The notes under the pieces were generated by a model, which saw nothing but the letters and a program-made list of their open reading frames with translations, ran no database searches and had not been told where the DNA came from. Source: Nitrospira sp. (GTDB lineage Bacteria > Nitrospirota > Nitrospiria > Nitrospirales > Nitrospiraceae). Taken from it: a DNA stretch of 64,000 bases. A program made the translations under genes and the position numbers. Within the stretch, counting starts at the first letter, position 1. Each line of letters opens with the position of its first letter. The stretch spans positions 372,001 to 436,000 of the forward strand of contig JARFXO010000002.1 in assembly GCA_029194665.1 (NCBI GenBank), given 5' to 3'. Below are positions 36,267 through 45,569 of the stretch, piece after piece.

Positions 36267-37091
36267 ATGAGCACCATCGAACATGACTATGCTCCGATCT
36301 GCGACCTGTATGAGCGACATCTCGGATCGGCTTTGTTTGAGCCCTATGCGATCGATCTTGCGCGTCACGTAGCTGGTGACTGTGCAAAGGGCTCCGTTCT
36401 TGAAATGGCCTGCGGGACCGGTATTGTCACTCGACAACTCCGTACCTATCTGACGCCGGCCGTGGCCCTTACTGCAACCGATATCAATCTCGGCATGCTT
36501 GACTACTCGCAAAAGAAGCTGAACGCCTTGGAGGGAATCGCCTGGAAACAGGCGGACATCGCGGACCTGCCTTTTCCCGACGCTTCGTTCAATGTGGCCG
36601 TGTGTCAGTTCGGACTGATGTTCGTGCCGGATAAAGACCGCGCGTTTCGCGAAATGTGCCGAGTCCTGGTTCCAGATGGTTTGCTCACCTTCAGTGTGTG
36701 GGATCGGATGGAGAATAACTCCTGGGGCATCATTGCCCACGAGACCGTCGGAGGATTTTTCCCTGAAAATCCACCGCAGTTTTTCAAAGCGCCTTGTAGT
36801 TTTTATGATGTCGACGTCATGCGCAGTTTGTTGACGGCGAGCGGATTTGATCGCATCAACATTCAAACAGTCCGGAAGGAATGCTACAGTGGCACAGCTC
36901 AATCACTGGCGATCGGGCTGATCGAAGGCGCGCCGGTCCTCGCCGAAATTCAAGAACGTGGTGGTTCGTCCGAACCGATCGTCGATGCAGTGGCGACAGC
37001 CTTAGCCCGAGTTGGGGGAGCCAACCCATGCCGCTCAACGATGCAAGCCATTGTGGTAACGGCGCGAGTGAAGGATCACGTGAACCTATAG
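36267..37091 (+). CDS. Class I SAM-dependent methyltransferase with a junction at its 3' end
   Basis: 274 residues. Motif I is VLEMACGTGIVTRQL; ATDINLGMLDYSQ and ADIADLPFPDASFNVAVCQF follow. This is the UbiE/Methyltransf_11 type, acting on a small molecule that cannot be named. The stop TAG lies directly at the break where similarity to the adaptor fragment begins (37093), so the last residues may not be the ancestral ones. Upstream lies a long non-coding region. The gene is convergent with the RND array. Confidence 0.85.
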   Translation: MSTIEHDYAPICDLYERHLGSALFEPYAIDLARHVAGDCAKGSVLEMACGTGIVTRQLRTYLTPAVALTATDINLGMLDYSQKKLNALEGIAWKQADIADLPFPDASFNVAVCQFGLMFVPDKDRAFREMCRVLVPDGLLTFSVWDRMENNSWGIIAHETVGGFFPENPPQFFKAPCSFYDVDVMRSLLTASGFDRINIQTVRKECYSGTAQSLAIGLIEGAPVLAEIQERGGSSEPIVDAVATALARVGGANPCRSTMQAIVVTARVKDHVNL

Positions 37092-37092
37092 A

Positions 37093-37197
37093 CATGGCGG
37101 CGTAGTTTCGGCTGTCATACATCCGATAGCCGAGATAGAGCAAGCAGAGCAGGAGCGCGAACAACGCCTTGTATCTTCCGCTGACTCTCTTCATCAT
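37093..37197 (-). pseudogene. 5' fragment of an RND adaptor gene (35 codons)
   Basis: The fragment encodes MMKRVSGRYKALFALL and LYLGYRMYDSRNYAAM, the N-terminal membrane helix of the adaptor at 40465-41706 (MMKKVSGRSMAWFAFL at the same place). It overlaps the stop of the RND gene 37194-40388 by four bases, just as the complete adaptor overlaps its RND gene. After codon 35 the similarity ends abruptly, next to the stop codon of the convergent methyltransferase gene. The rest of this adaptor was therefore lost in a deletion or rearrangement. Confidence 0.85.
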
Positions 37198-40100
37198 GAG
37201 GGGAGTCCTTTTTGCTCAGCCGTTCGCCGGCTGTAAATCATCGCATAGACACAGGGCACGAAGGACAGGGTAAAGACGGTCGCCACGAGCAAGCCGCCGA
37301 TGACGGCTCGCCCCAGCGGCGCATTCTGCGAATACCCGGTCGCCATGGGGACCATCCCGAGGACCATGGCCGACGCGGTCATGAGCACCGCGCGAAAGCG
37401 GGCGGTGCCGGCTTCGATCGCGGCCCGCACCGCGTCGCCGTGCTCTCGGAGCCGGTCGCGTGCAAAGGAGACGACGAGGATCGAATTGGCGGTCGCCGTG
37501 CCCATGCACATGATCGCGCCCGTCAAGGCTGGTTCCGACAGCGGCGTCCGGGTCACGAACAACGCCCAGGCAATGCCCGCCAGGGCGCCCGGCAAGGCGG
37601 TGACGATGATGAAGGGATCGAGCCAGGACTGGAAGTTGACGACGATCAGCAGATAGACCAGCACCATCGCGGCGAATAAGCCGAAAATCAGTTCCGCGTA
37701 CGCGTCGTGCATCAGGGCGGCTTGCCCATGGATTTGGATCTCCGCGCTGTCGGGCAACTCATCCTTCAGCTCATGCACCGCCTCCTCGACGTCCTCCAGT
37801 AACCCGCCCAGGTCGCGCCCTTCGGGGGAGACATAGAGGTCGAAGAGCGGCATGATATTCCCGTGCGTGACGATGCTCGGTGTGCCCACTGGTTTGAAGC
37901 CGGCCATATTGCCGAGCAACTCCATCTCACTCGCCGCATTGCGGTCAAGGGACCCGACCGGGACGGTCTTGAGCGCCGTCATGCCGTTGACCTGCGGTTG
38001 CGGAATATAGACATTGATCTGATACGAAAATCCGGTGGCGGGATCGAGCCAAAAGATCTGGTCGACCTGTTGGCTCCCCGCCGCCACCATTTGAAGATTG
38101 ACGGCGATGTCGCCCTCGGTCTTGTTCGCGTCAAGTCCGTACGTGCGGCGGCCTTCGGCCAGGAGGGTCGGCTGGCGCATCGGTTGCTGGAGCACCACGT
38201 CCGAGGCGCCGGGAATCTGGCGCAGCCGGCCGATCAATTTGCGGGCGAACTCATAGTTCTCGTCCTGGTCCGGTCCGTTGACCTGCACATCGATCGGCGC
38301 AGGCGCGCCGAAGTTGAGGATCTTGGCCGTCAGATCGGACGGTTGAAAGGTGAATTCGGTCCCGGGATAGCGCTCCGTCAAGCCCTTGCGGAGAATGCGC
38401 CGGTACTCCCACACCGGCGACTTTTCATCCTTCAAGAGGACCGTCACATCACAATCCTGAGAACCGATCGTGGGTGTCGGAATGAAGGCGAGGTTATGCG
38501 GTCCGATCGGGAGCCCGCAATTACCGACGACGTTCTCCACCTGCCCCGGCAACAACGTCTCGATGTCTTCGGCGACCAGCGACACGATGCGCGCGGACAC
38601 CTCGACGCGCGTGCCGAGCGGCGCGCGAAAATGCATCTGAATGACATCCGACCGAATCTCGGGGAAGTAGTCGCGTCCCAGGAAGTAATAGAGGGAGAGC
38701 GAGCTCACCGCGAGGGTCAGCGCCATGATGACGAAGCTGCGACGACGAGCCACCGCCTGTTCGAGCAACGCACCATAGCCTTGGCGAAATCGATTAAAGC
38801 GGCGCTCAAAGCCGGCTTGAAAGCGGGTGAAGAGGCCCAGCAGGCCCGCTAGGTTGGCGCGCCAGCCGACCCGATGTTCCTGATGTCCGGATGCCGCCTC
38901 GTGGTGCTCCACGACGAGCATGTATTTCGCCATGGTCGGCACCAGCGTCCGCGACAGGATAAAGGAGGCAATCATGGCAATGACGACCGCCTCCGCCATG
39001 GGCTTAAACAGATAGCCGGAGGTGCCGGTGAGCTTGAAGAGCGGCAACCAGACGATCGCGATGGCTAACGTGGAGACCAACGTCGGGACGACGATCTCAT
39101 TGGCGGCATCGATGATCGCGGTCTCCAGCGGCTTGCTCATTTCGAGATGGCGATCGATATTCTCGATCATCACGGTCGCATCATCGACCAGGATGCCGAC
39201 GGCCAGCGCCAACCCGCCCAAGGTCATCACATTGATCGTCTCCCCGAGCCAATGGAGCCCGATGATGGCGCTTAGAATGGAGAGCGGGATCGAGGTGGCG
39301 ATAATCACCGTCGGTCGCCAAGACCCCAAGAGCACCAGCACGATGAAGCCGACCAGCAGACCGGCGGTGAGCATTTCATGCAGCACGTCCACGATCGACT
39401 CCTTGACGAACGTCGACGTGTCGTTGAGGAGCCTGATTTGCATACCCTTCGGGACAATCTTCTGAATGCGCGGGACCATCTCTTTGATCCCGTCCACCAC
39501 GTCCAAGGTGGACGCCTCCGTGCTCTTCATCGCGACGATGATGACGGATTGTTTCCCATTCACGATTACTGCATTCTGTTGCACCCGTCCCATGAGTTCG
39601 GCCGTACCGATGTCGTGCAGGTAGACGAACGCGTTCCCTTCGCGCTTGATCGGAATGTTTTCAAAGTCCTTGATCTGCATCGGGGAGGCATTGGTCAGGA
39701 GCATCCAGTCGCTCTGCTCGATCTTGACGTCCCCGGCCGGCAGGATGAGGTACTGTTGCCGGAACACGGCGTGGACATCCGCCACTGTGATGTGACGAGC
39801 GAGCAAGGCTTGCTGGTCGAGGTTGATCATCACTTGTAGCGGAGACCCGCCGTAGGGAAATGGGACGATCACGCCGTTGACGGTGACCAGCAGGGGGCGG
39901 ATTTGCATGTAGGAGATGTTAAAGAGCTCGGCCGGCGTCATGGTGTCGGAGCTGACTTCCAGCATCGCGACCGGCAGCGAGGACGGCGCGAGCCGCATGA
40001 TCATGGCCGGCGAAATATCGGGCGGCAAGACTTTGATGACGGTCTGTGCGATGGCGGTGATATCCGCTTCCGCCCGGCCGACGTCGATGCCGTCCTGAAG

Positions 40101-40388
40101 AAAAATATTGGTGATGCTGATGCCGTAGTAGGAATGACTGTGCAGGTACTTGATCCCTTCGACAGTCGAGGTGACGAAGCGCTCGAACATATACGTGATG
40201 CGTCCGTCCAGCCTCGGCGGCAACATGCCGAGGTAGGGCCAGACGATGGACGTAACGGGAATCCGGATGGAGGGAAACACGTCGGTCGGCATCTCTTGGA
40301 TGGTCAGCGTCCCGAACAGCACGAGCAAGATCGCCAGCACAACGAAGGTGTATGGCCGGCGAAGGGCTATGATGACAAGTTGGTTCAT
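37194..40388 (-). CDS. RND efflux permease, copy B (near-identical to copy A)
   Basis: 1064 residues, a full RND inner-membrane proton-driven exporter with 12 helices and two large periplasmic loops. The first helix is at residues 12-31 (FVVLAILLVLFGTLTIQEM). Helix 4 has the proton-relay aspartates D402/D403 in LVDDATVMIENIDRH. It differs from AcrB and CusA in the porter region (for example PYLGMLPPRLDGRITYMFER), so the substrate is unknown; heavy metals should not be assumed. Copy A (41703-44897) differs at only about 14 residues. Its own adaptor gene is truncated after 35 codons, so it may share the adaptor at 40465-41706, which lies 76 bases upstream. Confidence 0.92.
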   Translation of the reverse strand: MNQLVIIALRRPYTFVVLAILLVLFGTLTIQEMPTDVFPSIRIPVTSIVWPYLGMLPPRLDGRITYMFERFVTSTVEGIKYLHSHSYYGISITNIFLQDGIDVGRAEADITAIAQTVIKVLPPDISPAMIMRLAPSSLPVAMLEVSSDTMTPAELFNISYMQIRPLLVTVNGVIVPFPYGGSPLQVMINLDQQALLARHITVADVHAVFRQQYLILPAGDVKIEQSDWMLLTNASPMQIKDFENIPIKREGNAFVYLHDIGTAELMGRVQQNAVIVNGKQSVIIVAMKSTEASTLDVVDGIKEMVPRIQKIVPKGMQIRLLNDTSTFVKESIVDVLHEMLTAGLLVGFIVLVLLGSWRPTVIIATSIPLSILSAIIGLHWLGETINVMTLGGLALAVGILVDDATVMIENIDRHLEMSKPLETAIIDAANEIVVPTLVSTLAIAIVWLPLFKLTGTSGYLFKPMAEAVVIAMIASFILSRTLVPTMAKYMLVVEHHEAASGHQEHRVGWRANLAGLLGLFTRFQAGFERRFNRFRQGYGALLEQAVARRRSFVIMALTLAVSSLSLYYFLGRDYFPEIRSDVIQMHFRAPLGTRVEVSARIVSLVAEDIETLLPGQVENVVGNCGLPIGPHNLAFIPTPTIGSQDCDVTVLLKDEKSPVWEYRRILRKGLTERYPGTEFTFQPSDLTAKILNFGAPAPIDVQVNGPDQDENYEFARKLIGRLRQIPGASDVVLQQPMRQPTLLAEGRRTYGLDANKTEGDIAVNLQMVAAGSQQVDQIFWLDPATGFSYQINVYIPQPQVNGMTALKTVPVGSLDRNAASEMELLGNMAGFKPVGTPSIVTHGNIMPLFDLYVSPEGRDLGGLLEDVEEAVHELKDELPDSAEIQIHGQAALMHDAYAELIFGLFAAMVLVYLLIVVNFQSWLDPFIIVTALPGALAGIAWALFVTRTPLSEPALTGAIMCMGTATANSILVVSFARDRLREHGDAVRAAIEAGTARFRAVLMTASAMVLGMVPMATGYSQNAPLGRAVIGGLLVATVFTLSFVPCVYAMIYSRRTAEQKGLPS

Positions 40389-40464
40389 AGGCGAAGCTCG
40401 ACAGGGCCCCTGTCACTTCGTCGGCTCCGGCGTGCTGAGGGTCGTTGGTGTGCCATGGTCACCG

Positions 40465-41706
40465 TTATGATGATGGCTTTGACTCAGGTGCTTCCGTCGT
40501 AGCGAGATCATGTCCCGGCCTCACCTCGGGCTCTTCTGGCGTGACGAGATCATACCCTGGTCTCGGCGTGACGATGCGTACCGCATCGCCTTCGAGTAAC
40601 GTGTGGAGGGGATTGTTGATGAGGCGGTCGCTCGCGGAAAGCCCCGCCGACACCTCGACCGCGCTGTCCATGAGATTGTTCACGGTGATCGGCTTCAGGT
40701 GCACGCGGTTGTCCTCCGTCAGCACAGCTGCTTGTACGGCATCATCTTTTTCGTAGACCAGTGCGCTGGTCGGGATGACAAAGGTGGGCCGATCCACCGG
40801 TGCCGTAAGGTGGACAATGGCGTAGGAACCGGGCCAGAGCGCGTGATCTTCATTCTCGATCGTGAAGACCACGGTCGCGGTCCGCGTCGCGACGTCGAAT
40901 CCACGGGAGACCGTGAGGAACTTGGCGGTCCAATGTCGATTGGGCAATTGCGGCACGGTGACGTCGGCCGTCAAGCTGGGGCGCAGGAAGGGCCCGAAGT
41001 ACGCCGGCACCTTAATAAAAAGACGCAATCGATCGATGACGGCCACTGTATAGAGATTGGTTTTCGCATTGGGGCTGTGGAGCGTCCCCTGCTTACTGAC
41101 CAAATCCCCGACGTTGATGTTGCGCTGGAGGACCACGCCGTCAAAGGGAGCAATGATCTTTTTGAACCCGATGAACGCCTCGATGTTCCTGACCTGTTGA
41201 TGCGCGGCCTCGACGACTGCCGCCTGAGCTCTCAGTTCTTGTTCCTTCACCGTGATCGACTGCTCAGTGACCGCATGATTGTGGCGGAGGGCAATCCAAC
41301 GCTGCGCGGTCACCGCGGCGAGCCGATATTTGGCGCGTTCCGCATCCAGATCCTTGATGGCCTGCTGATATTGAGCGTCGAGGTCCGGCGTGCTGATATC
41401 GGCCAGAATGTCGCCTTTTTTCACCCAGTCTCCGTATTTCTTATGCCACATCTTCACGTAGCCCGTGACCCGCGCGTAGCTTGTCGCCTCATACCAGCCT
41501 TGAAACGTACCGGGAAGCGTGATGCTCTCGGTCGCGGACACCGGCTTGGGAGAGATGATGGCTACGGGGGGAGCGATGGCGTTGAGCGTCGTCTCGCGAA
41601 GCATGGCGGCGTAGTTTCGGCTGTCATACATCCGATAGCCGAGATAGAGCAGCACGAGCAGGAACGCGAACCACGCCATAGATCGTCCGCTGACTTTCTT
41701 CATCAT
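40465..41706 (-). CDS. RND periplasmic adaptor (HlyD family), unit A
   Basis: 413 residues. A single N-terminal membrane helix (about 10-24) anchors it in the inner membrane. The periplasmic part begins with SATESITLPGTFQGWYEA, the barrel and lipoyl halves enclose an alpha-hairpin (about residues 125-195), and FKKIIAPFDGVVLQRNINVG is the typical lipoyl segment after the hairpin. It should link the RND permease with an outer-membrane channel. Its ATG overlaps the stop of RND copy A (41703) as ATGA. A long proline- and serine-rich tail ends the protein. It may serve both near-identical permeases. Confidence 0.92.
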   Translation of the reverse strand: MMKKVSGRSMAWFAFLLVLLYLGYRMYDSRNYAAMLRETTLNAIAPPVAIISPKPVSATESITLPGTFQGWYEATSYARVTGYVKMWHKKYGDWVKKGDILADISTPDLDAQYQQAIKDLDAERAKYRLAAVTAQRWIALRHNHAVTEQSITVKEQELRAQAAVVEAAHQQVRNIEAFIGFKKIIAPFDGVVLQRNINVGDLVSKQGTLHSPNAKTNLYTVAVIDRLRLFIKVPAYFGPFLRPSLTADVTVPQLPNRHWTAKFLTVSRGFDVATRTATVVFTIENEDHALWPGSYAIVHLTAPVDRPTFVIPTSALVYEKDDAVQAAVLTEDNRVHLKPITVNNLMDSAVEVSAGLSASDRLINNPLHTLLEGDAVRIVTPRPGYDLVTPEEPEVRPGHDLATTEAPESKPSS

Positions 41707-44700
41707 GAGGCAAGTCCTTTTTGCTCAGCCGTCCGCCGGCTGTAAATCATCGCATAGACACAGGGCACGAAGGACAGGGTAAAGACGGTCGCCACGAGCA
41801 AGCCGCCGATGACGGCTCGCCCCAGCGGCGCATTCTGCGAATACCCGGTCGCCATGGGGACCATCCCGAGGACCATGGCCGACGCGGTCATGAGCACCGC
41901 GCGAAAGCGGGCGGTGCCGGCTTCGATCGCGGCCCGCACCGCGTCGCCGTGCTCTCGGAGCCGGTCGCGTGCAAAGGAGACGACGAGGATCGAATTGGCG
42001 GTCGCCGTGCCCATGCACATGATCGCGCCCGTCAAGGCTGGTTCCGACAGCGGCGTCCGGGTCACGAACAACGCCCAGGCAATGCCCGCCAGGGCGCCCG
42101 GCAAGGCGGTGACGATGATGAAGGGATCGAGCCAGGACTGGAAGTTGACGACGATCAGCAGATAGACCAGCACCATCGCGGCGAATAAGCCGAAAATCAG
42201 TTCCGCGTACGCGTCGTGCATCAGGGCGGCTTGCCCATGGATTTGGATCTCCGCGCTGTCGGGCAACTCATCCTTCAGCTCATGCACCGCCTCCTCGACG
42301 TCCTCCAGTAACCCGCCCAGGTCGCGCCCTTCGGGGGAGACATAGAGGTCGAAGAGCGGCATGATATTCCCGTGCGTGACGATGCTCGGTGTGCCCACTG
42401 GTTTGAAGCCGGCCATATTGCCGAGCAACTCCATCTCACTCGCCGCATTGCGGTCAAGGGACCCGACCGGGACGGTCTTGAGCGCCGTCATGCCGTTGAC
42501 CTGCGGTTGCGGAATATAGACATTGATCTGATACGAAAATCCGGTGGCGGGATCGAGCCAAAAGATCTGGTCGACCTGTTGGCTCCCCGCCGCCACCATT
42601 TGAAGATTGACGGTGATGTCGCCCTCGGTCTTGTTCGCGTCAAGTCCGTACGTGCGGCGGCCTTCGGCCAGGAGGGTCGGCTGGCGCATCGGTTGCTGGA
42701 GCACCACGTCCGAGGCGCCGGGAATCTGGCGCAGCCGGCCGATCAATTTGCGGGCGAACTCATAGTTCTCGTCCTGGTCCGGTCCGTTGACCTGCACATC
42801 GATCGGCGCAGGCGCGCCGAAGTTGAGGATCTTGGCCGTCAGATCGGACGGTTGAAAGGTGAATTCGGTCCCGGGATAGCGCTCCGTCAAGCCCTTGCGG
42901 AGAATGCGCCGGTACTCCCACACCGGCGACTTTTCATCCTTCAAGAGGACCGTCACATCACAATCCTGAGAACCGATCGTGGGTGTCGGAATGAAGGCGA
43001 GGTTATGCGGTCCGATCGGGAGCCCGCAATTACCGATGACGTTCTCCACCTGCCCCGGCAACAACGTCTCGATGTCTTCGGCGACCAGCGACACGATGCG
43101 CGCGGACACCTCGATGCGCGTGCCGAGCGGCGCGCGAAAATGCATCTGAATGACATCCGACCGAATCTCGGGGAAGTAGTCGCGTCCCAGGAAGTAATAG
43201 AGGGAGAGCGAGCTCACCGCGAGGGTCAGCGCCATGATGACGAAGCTGCGACGACGAGCCACCGCCTGTTCGAGCAACGCACCATAGCCTTGGCGAAATC
43301 GATTAAAGCGGCGCTCAAAGCCGGCTTGAAAGCGGGTGAAGAGGCCCAGCAGGCCCGCTAGGTTGGCGCGCCAGCCGACCCGATGTTCCTGATGTCCGGA
43401 TGCCGCCTCGTGGTGCTCCACGACGAGCATGTATTTCGCCATGGTCGGCACCAGCGTGAACGACAGGATAAAGGAGGCAATCATGGCAATGACGACCGCC
43501 TCCGCCATGGGCTTAAACAGATAGCCGGAGGTGCCGGTGAGCTTGAAGAGCGGCAACCAGACGATCGCGATGGCTAACGTGGAGACTACCGTCGGGACGA
43601 CGATCTCATTGGCGGCATCGATGATCGCGGTCTCCAGCGGCTTGCTCATTTCGAGATGGCGATCGATATTCTCGATCATCACGATTGCATTATCGACCAG
43701 GATGCCGACGGCCAGCGCCAACCCGCCCAAGGTCATCACATTGATCGTCTCCCCGAGCCAATGGAGCCCGATGATGGCGCTTAGAATGGAGAGCGGGATC
43801 GAGGTGGCGATAATCACCGTCGGTCGCCAAGACCCCAAGAGCACCAGCACGATGAAGCCGACCAGCAGACCGGCGGTGAGCATTTCATGCAGCACGTCCA
43901 CGATCGACTCCTTGACGAACGTCGACGTGTCGTTGAGGAGCCTGATTTGCATACCCTTCGGGACAATCTTCTGAATGCGCGGGACCATCTCTTTGATCCC
44001 GTCCACCACGTCCAAGGTGGACGCCTCCGTGCTCTTCATCGCGACGATGATGACGGATTGTTTCCCATTCACGATTACTGCATTCTGTTGCACCCGTCCC
44101 ATGAGTTCGGCCGTACCGATGTCGTGCAGGTAGACGAACGCGTTCCCTTCGCGCTTGATCGGAATGTTTTCAAAGTCCTTGATCTGCATCGGGGAGGCAT
44201 TGGTCAGGAGCATCCAGTCAGTCTGCTTGATCTTGACGTCCCCGGCCGGCAGGATGAGGTACTGTTGCCGGAGCACGGCGTGGACATCCGCCACTGTGAT
44301 GTGACGAGCGAGCAAGGCTTGCTGGTCGAGGTTGATCATCACTTGTAGCGGAGACCCGCCGTAGGGAAATGGGACGATCACGCCGTTGACGGTGACCAGC
44401 AAGGGGCGGATTTGCATGTAGGAGATGTTAAAGAGCTCGGCCGGCGTCATGGTGTCGGAGCTGACTTCCAGCATCGCGACCGGCAGCGAGGACGGCGCGA
44501 GCCGCATGATCATGGCCGGCGAAATATCGGGCGGCAAGACTTTGATGACGGTCTGTGCAATGGCGGTGATATCCGCTTCCGCCCGGCCGACGTCGATGCC
44601 GTCTTGAAGAAAAATATTGGTGATGCTGATGCCGTAGTAGGAATGACTGTGCAGGTACTTGATCCCTTCGACAGTCGAGGTGACGAAGCGCTCGAACATA

Positions 44701-44897
44701 TACGTGATGCGTCCGTCCAGCCTCGGCGGCAACATGCCGAGGTAGGGCCAGACGATGGACGTAACGGGAATCCGGATGGAGGGAAACACGTCGGTCGGCA
44801 TCTCTTGGATGGTCAGCGTCCCGAACAGCACGAGCAAGATCGCCAGCACAACGAAGGTGTACGGCCGGCGAAGGGCTATGCTGACAAGTTGCTTCAT
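41602..44897. repeat. Direct repeat unit, left-of-operon copy of the RND duplication
   Basis: Partner of 37093-40388 at a constant offset of 4509 bases. It covers the whole RND gene and the first 35 codons of the adaptor gene. The tract around 43459-43690 carries changes not shared by copy B or by the more distant RND C, which points to a conversion event in this copy. Confidence 0.88.
41703..44897 (-). CDS. RND efflux permease, copy A
   Basis: 1064 residues, same fold and length as copy B. It differs at the N-terminus (MKQLVSIALRR against MNQLVIIALRR), in the porter region (VLRQQY, KIKQTDW) and in helix 4, where it has LVDNAIVMIENIDRH: the second acidic residue of the proton relay is Asn403 and position 405 is Ile instead of Thr. 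Many RND pumps have this VDNAIV form and work, so activity is likely. Copy B and RND C both have VDD here. It overlaps the adaptor gene by four bases and is the first gene of the unit; more than 650 non-coding bases lie upstream. Confidence 0.93.
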   Translation of the reverse strand: MKQLVSIALRRPYTFVVLAILLVLFGTLTIQEMPTDVFPSIRIPVTSIVWPYLGMLPPRLDGRITYMFERFVTSTVEGIKYLHSHSYYGISITNIFLQDGIDVGRAEADITAIAQTVIKVLPPDISPAMIMRLAPSSLPVAMLEVSSDTMTPAELFNISYMQIRPLLVTVNGVIVPFPYGGSPLQVMINLDQQALLARHITVADVHAVLRQQYLILPAGDVKIKQTDWMLLTNASPMQIKDFENIPIKREGNAFVYLHDIGTAELMGRVQQNAVIVNGKQSVIIVAMKSTEASTLDVVDGIKEMVPRIQKIVPKGMQIRLLNDTSTFVKESIVDVLHEMLTAGLLVGFIVLVLLGSWRPTVIIATSIPLSILSAIIGLHWLGETINVMTLGGLALAVGILVDNAIVMIENIDRHLEMSKPLETAIIDAANEIVVPTVVSTLAIAIVWLPLFKLTGTSGYLFKPMAEAVVIAMIASFILSFTLVPTMAKYMLVVEHHEAASGHQEHRVGWRANLAGLLGLFTRFQAGFERRFNRFRQGYGALLEQAVARRRSFVIMALTLAVSSLSLYYFLGRDYFPEIRSDVIQMHFRAPLGTRIEVSARIVSLVAEDIETLLPGQVENVIGNCGLPIGPHNLAFIPTPTIGSQDCDVTVLLKDEKSPVWEYRRILRKGLTERYPGTEFTFQPSDLTAKILNFGAPAPIDVQVNGPDQDENYEFARKLIGRLRQIPGASDVVLQQPMRQPTLLAEGRRTYGLDANKTEGDITVNLQMVAAGSQQVDQIFWLDPATGFSYQINVYIPQPQVNGMTALKTVPVGSLDRNAASEMELLGNMAGFKPVGTPSIVTHGNIMPLFDLYVSPEGRDLGGLLEDVEEAVHELKDELPDSAEIQIHGQAALMHDAYAELIFGLFAAMVLVYLLIVVNFQSWLDPFIIVTALPGALAGIAWALFVTRTPLSEPALTGAIMCMGTATANSILVVSFARDRLREHGDAVRAAIEAGTARFRAVLMTASAMVLGMVPMATGYSQNAPLGRAVIGGLLVATVFTLSFVPCVYAMIYSRRTAEQKGLAS

Positions 44898-45569
44898 ACG
44901 TGAAGTCCGTTGGTCGTCATCTTTTCTGGCTCATATACTGGCATATATGGTCGTGCGCAGGGAACTCGGAATATTGTCGGGTGCAGGAGCCTCGAATAAA
45001 TCCCAGTGCTCAACATATGCGTCTTCATCGCATGAGGCAGCGAAACACGCGAGAGGATCTTTGGCTGGTAGAAGCTGATAGGATGAGGGTCGAGAGCAGG
45101 GTGCAACCCTCGTTGTTGGGCCAGCGCAGCATGAATTCGTTGAATGCCACGCCCGAAGGCAAGAGCGTCTACAGAGAACTTCCGGTTACGGTGGTGTCGC
45201 TGTACAAGCGTGAGCCTTCATGCGCACTCCAAGGATAGGCCACTCGTTTTCCGGTGGCTCGACTCAATCTGCCTGATCATGCAGAACGAGGAATACCAGT
45301 AATATATTATCAAGGATCCCGCCGTTGATTGGGCTTGCGATAGGTTGAGCGGCCCAATTCTCTTGTCGACGGCTGAGGTTTGGCCTGCGCTCTGCTTTTC
45401 TATTCCTACGTAGAGATTAGCCTGCGGCGGCGTGAAGAAAGATGGGGACTTAGGACGGTCGGTTCTGAAGGAAGATTAGAAAACGGCCTGGTACCCCGCG
45501 CCCATCTCCGGAGACAACCATCGGTCTGATATCGCCCGGACGACCCCTCCGGAGACCATCGCCATTGAT
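44898..45569. other. Non-coding region upstream of RND copy A
   Basis: About 670 bases between the RND start and the 3' end of the Gly/Tyr-rich gene. It should hold the promoter of the RND unit, but no clear -35/-10 pair or operator was recognised. A weak inverted repeat (ATTGGGC/GCCCAAT, about 45325-45360) is the only visible structure. No open frame here looks real. Confidence 0.4.

Larger units (their letters stand above)
37093..40388. repeat. Direct repeat unit, right copy of the RND duplication
   Basis: This 3.3 kb stretch corresponds base for base to 41602-44897 (constant offset 4509), with only a few dozen differences. The differences are not evenly spread: several cluster in the part coding for helix 4 and the nearby cytoplasmic region. 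Upstream of the RND start codon the two copies are unrelated. Confidence 0.9.

Noticed and set aside
37863-38852. Long open frames antisense to the RND genes (also 42372-43361, 51786-52787) and to the adaptor (40603-41745)
   Set aside because: They lie fully inside strongly conserved RND or adaptor genes on the other strand, recur at the same place in each paralogue, and have R/H/D-rich translations typical of shadow frames.
37194-44897. Assembly artefact as explanation of the near-identical RND copies
   Set aside because: Not adopted: the copies differ at real, consistent coding positions and have unrelated upstream DNA and different adaptor states. It cannot be fully excluded without reads.
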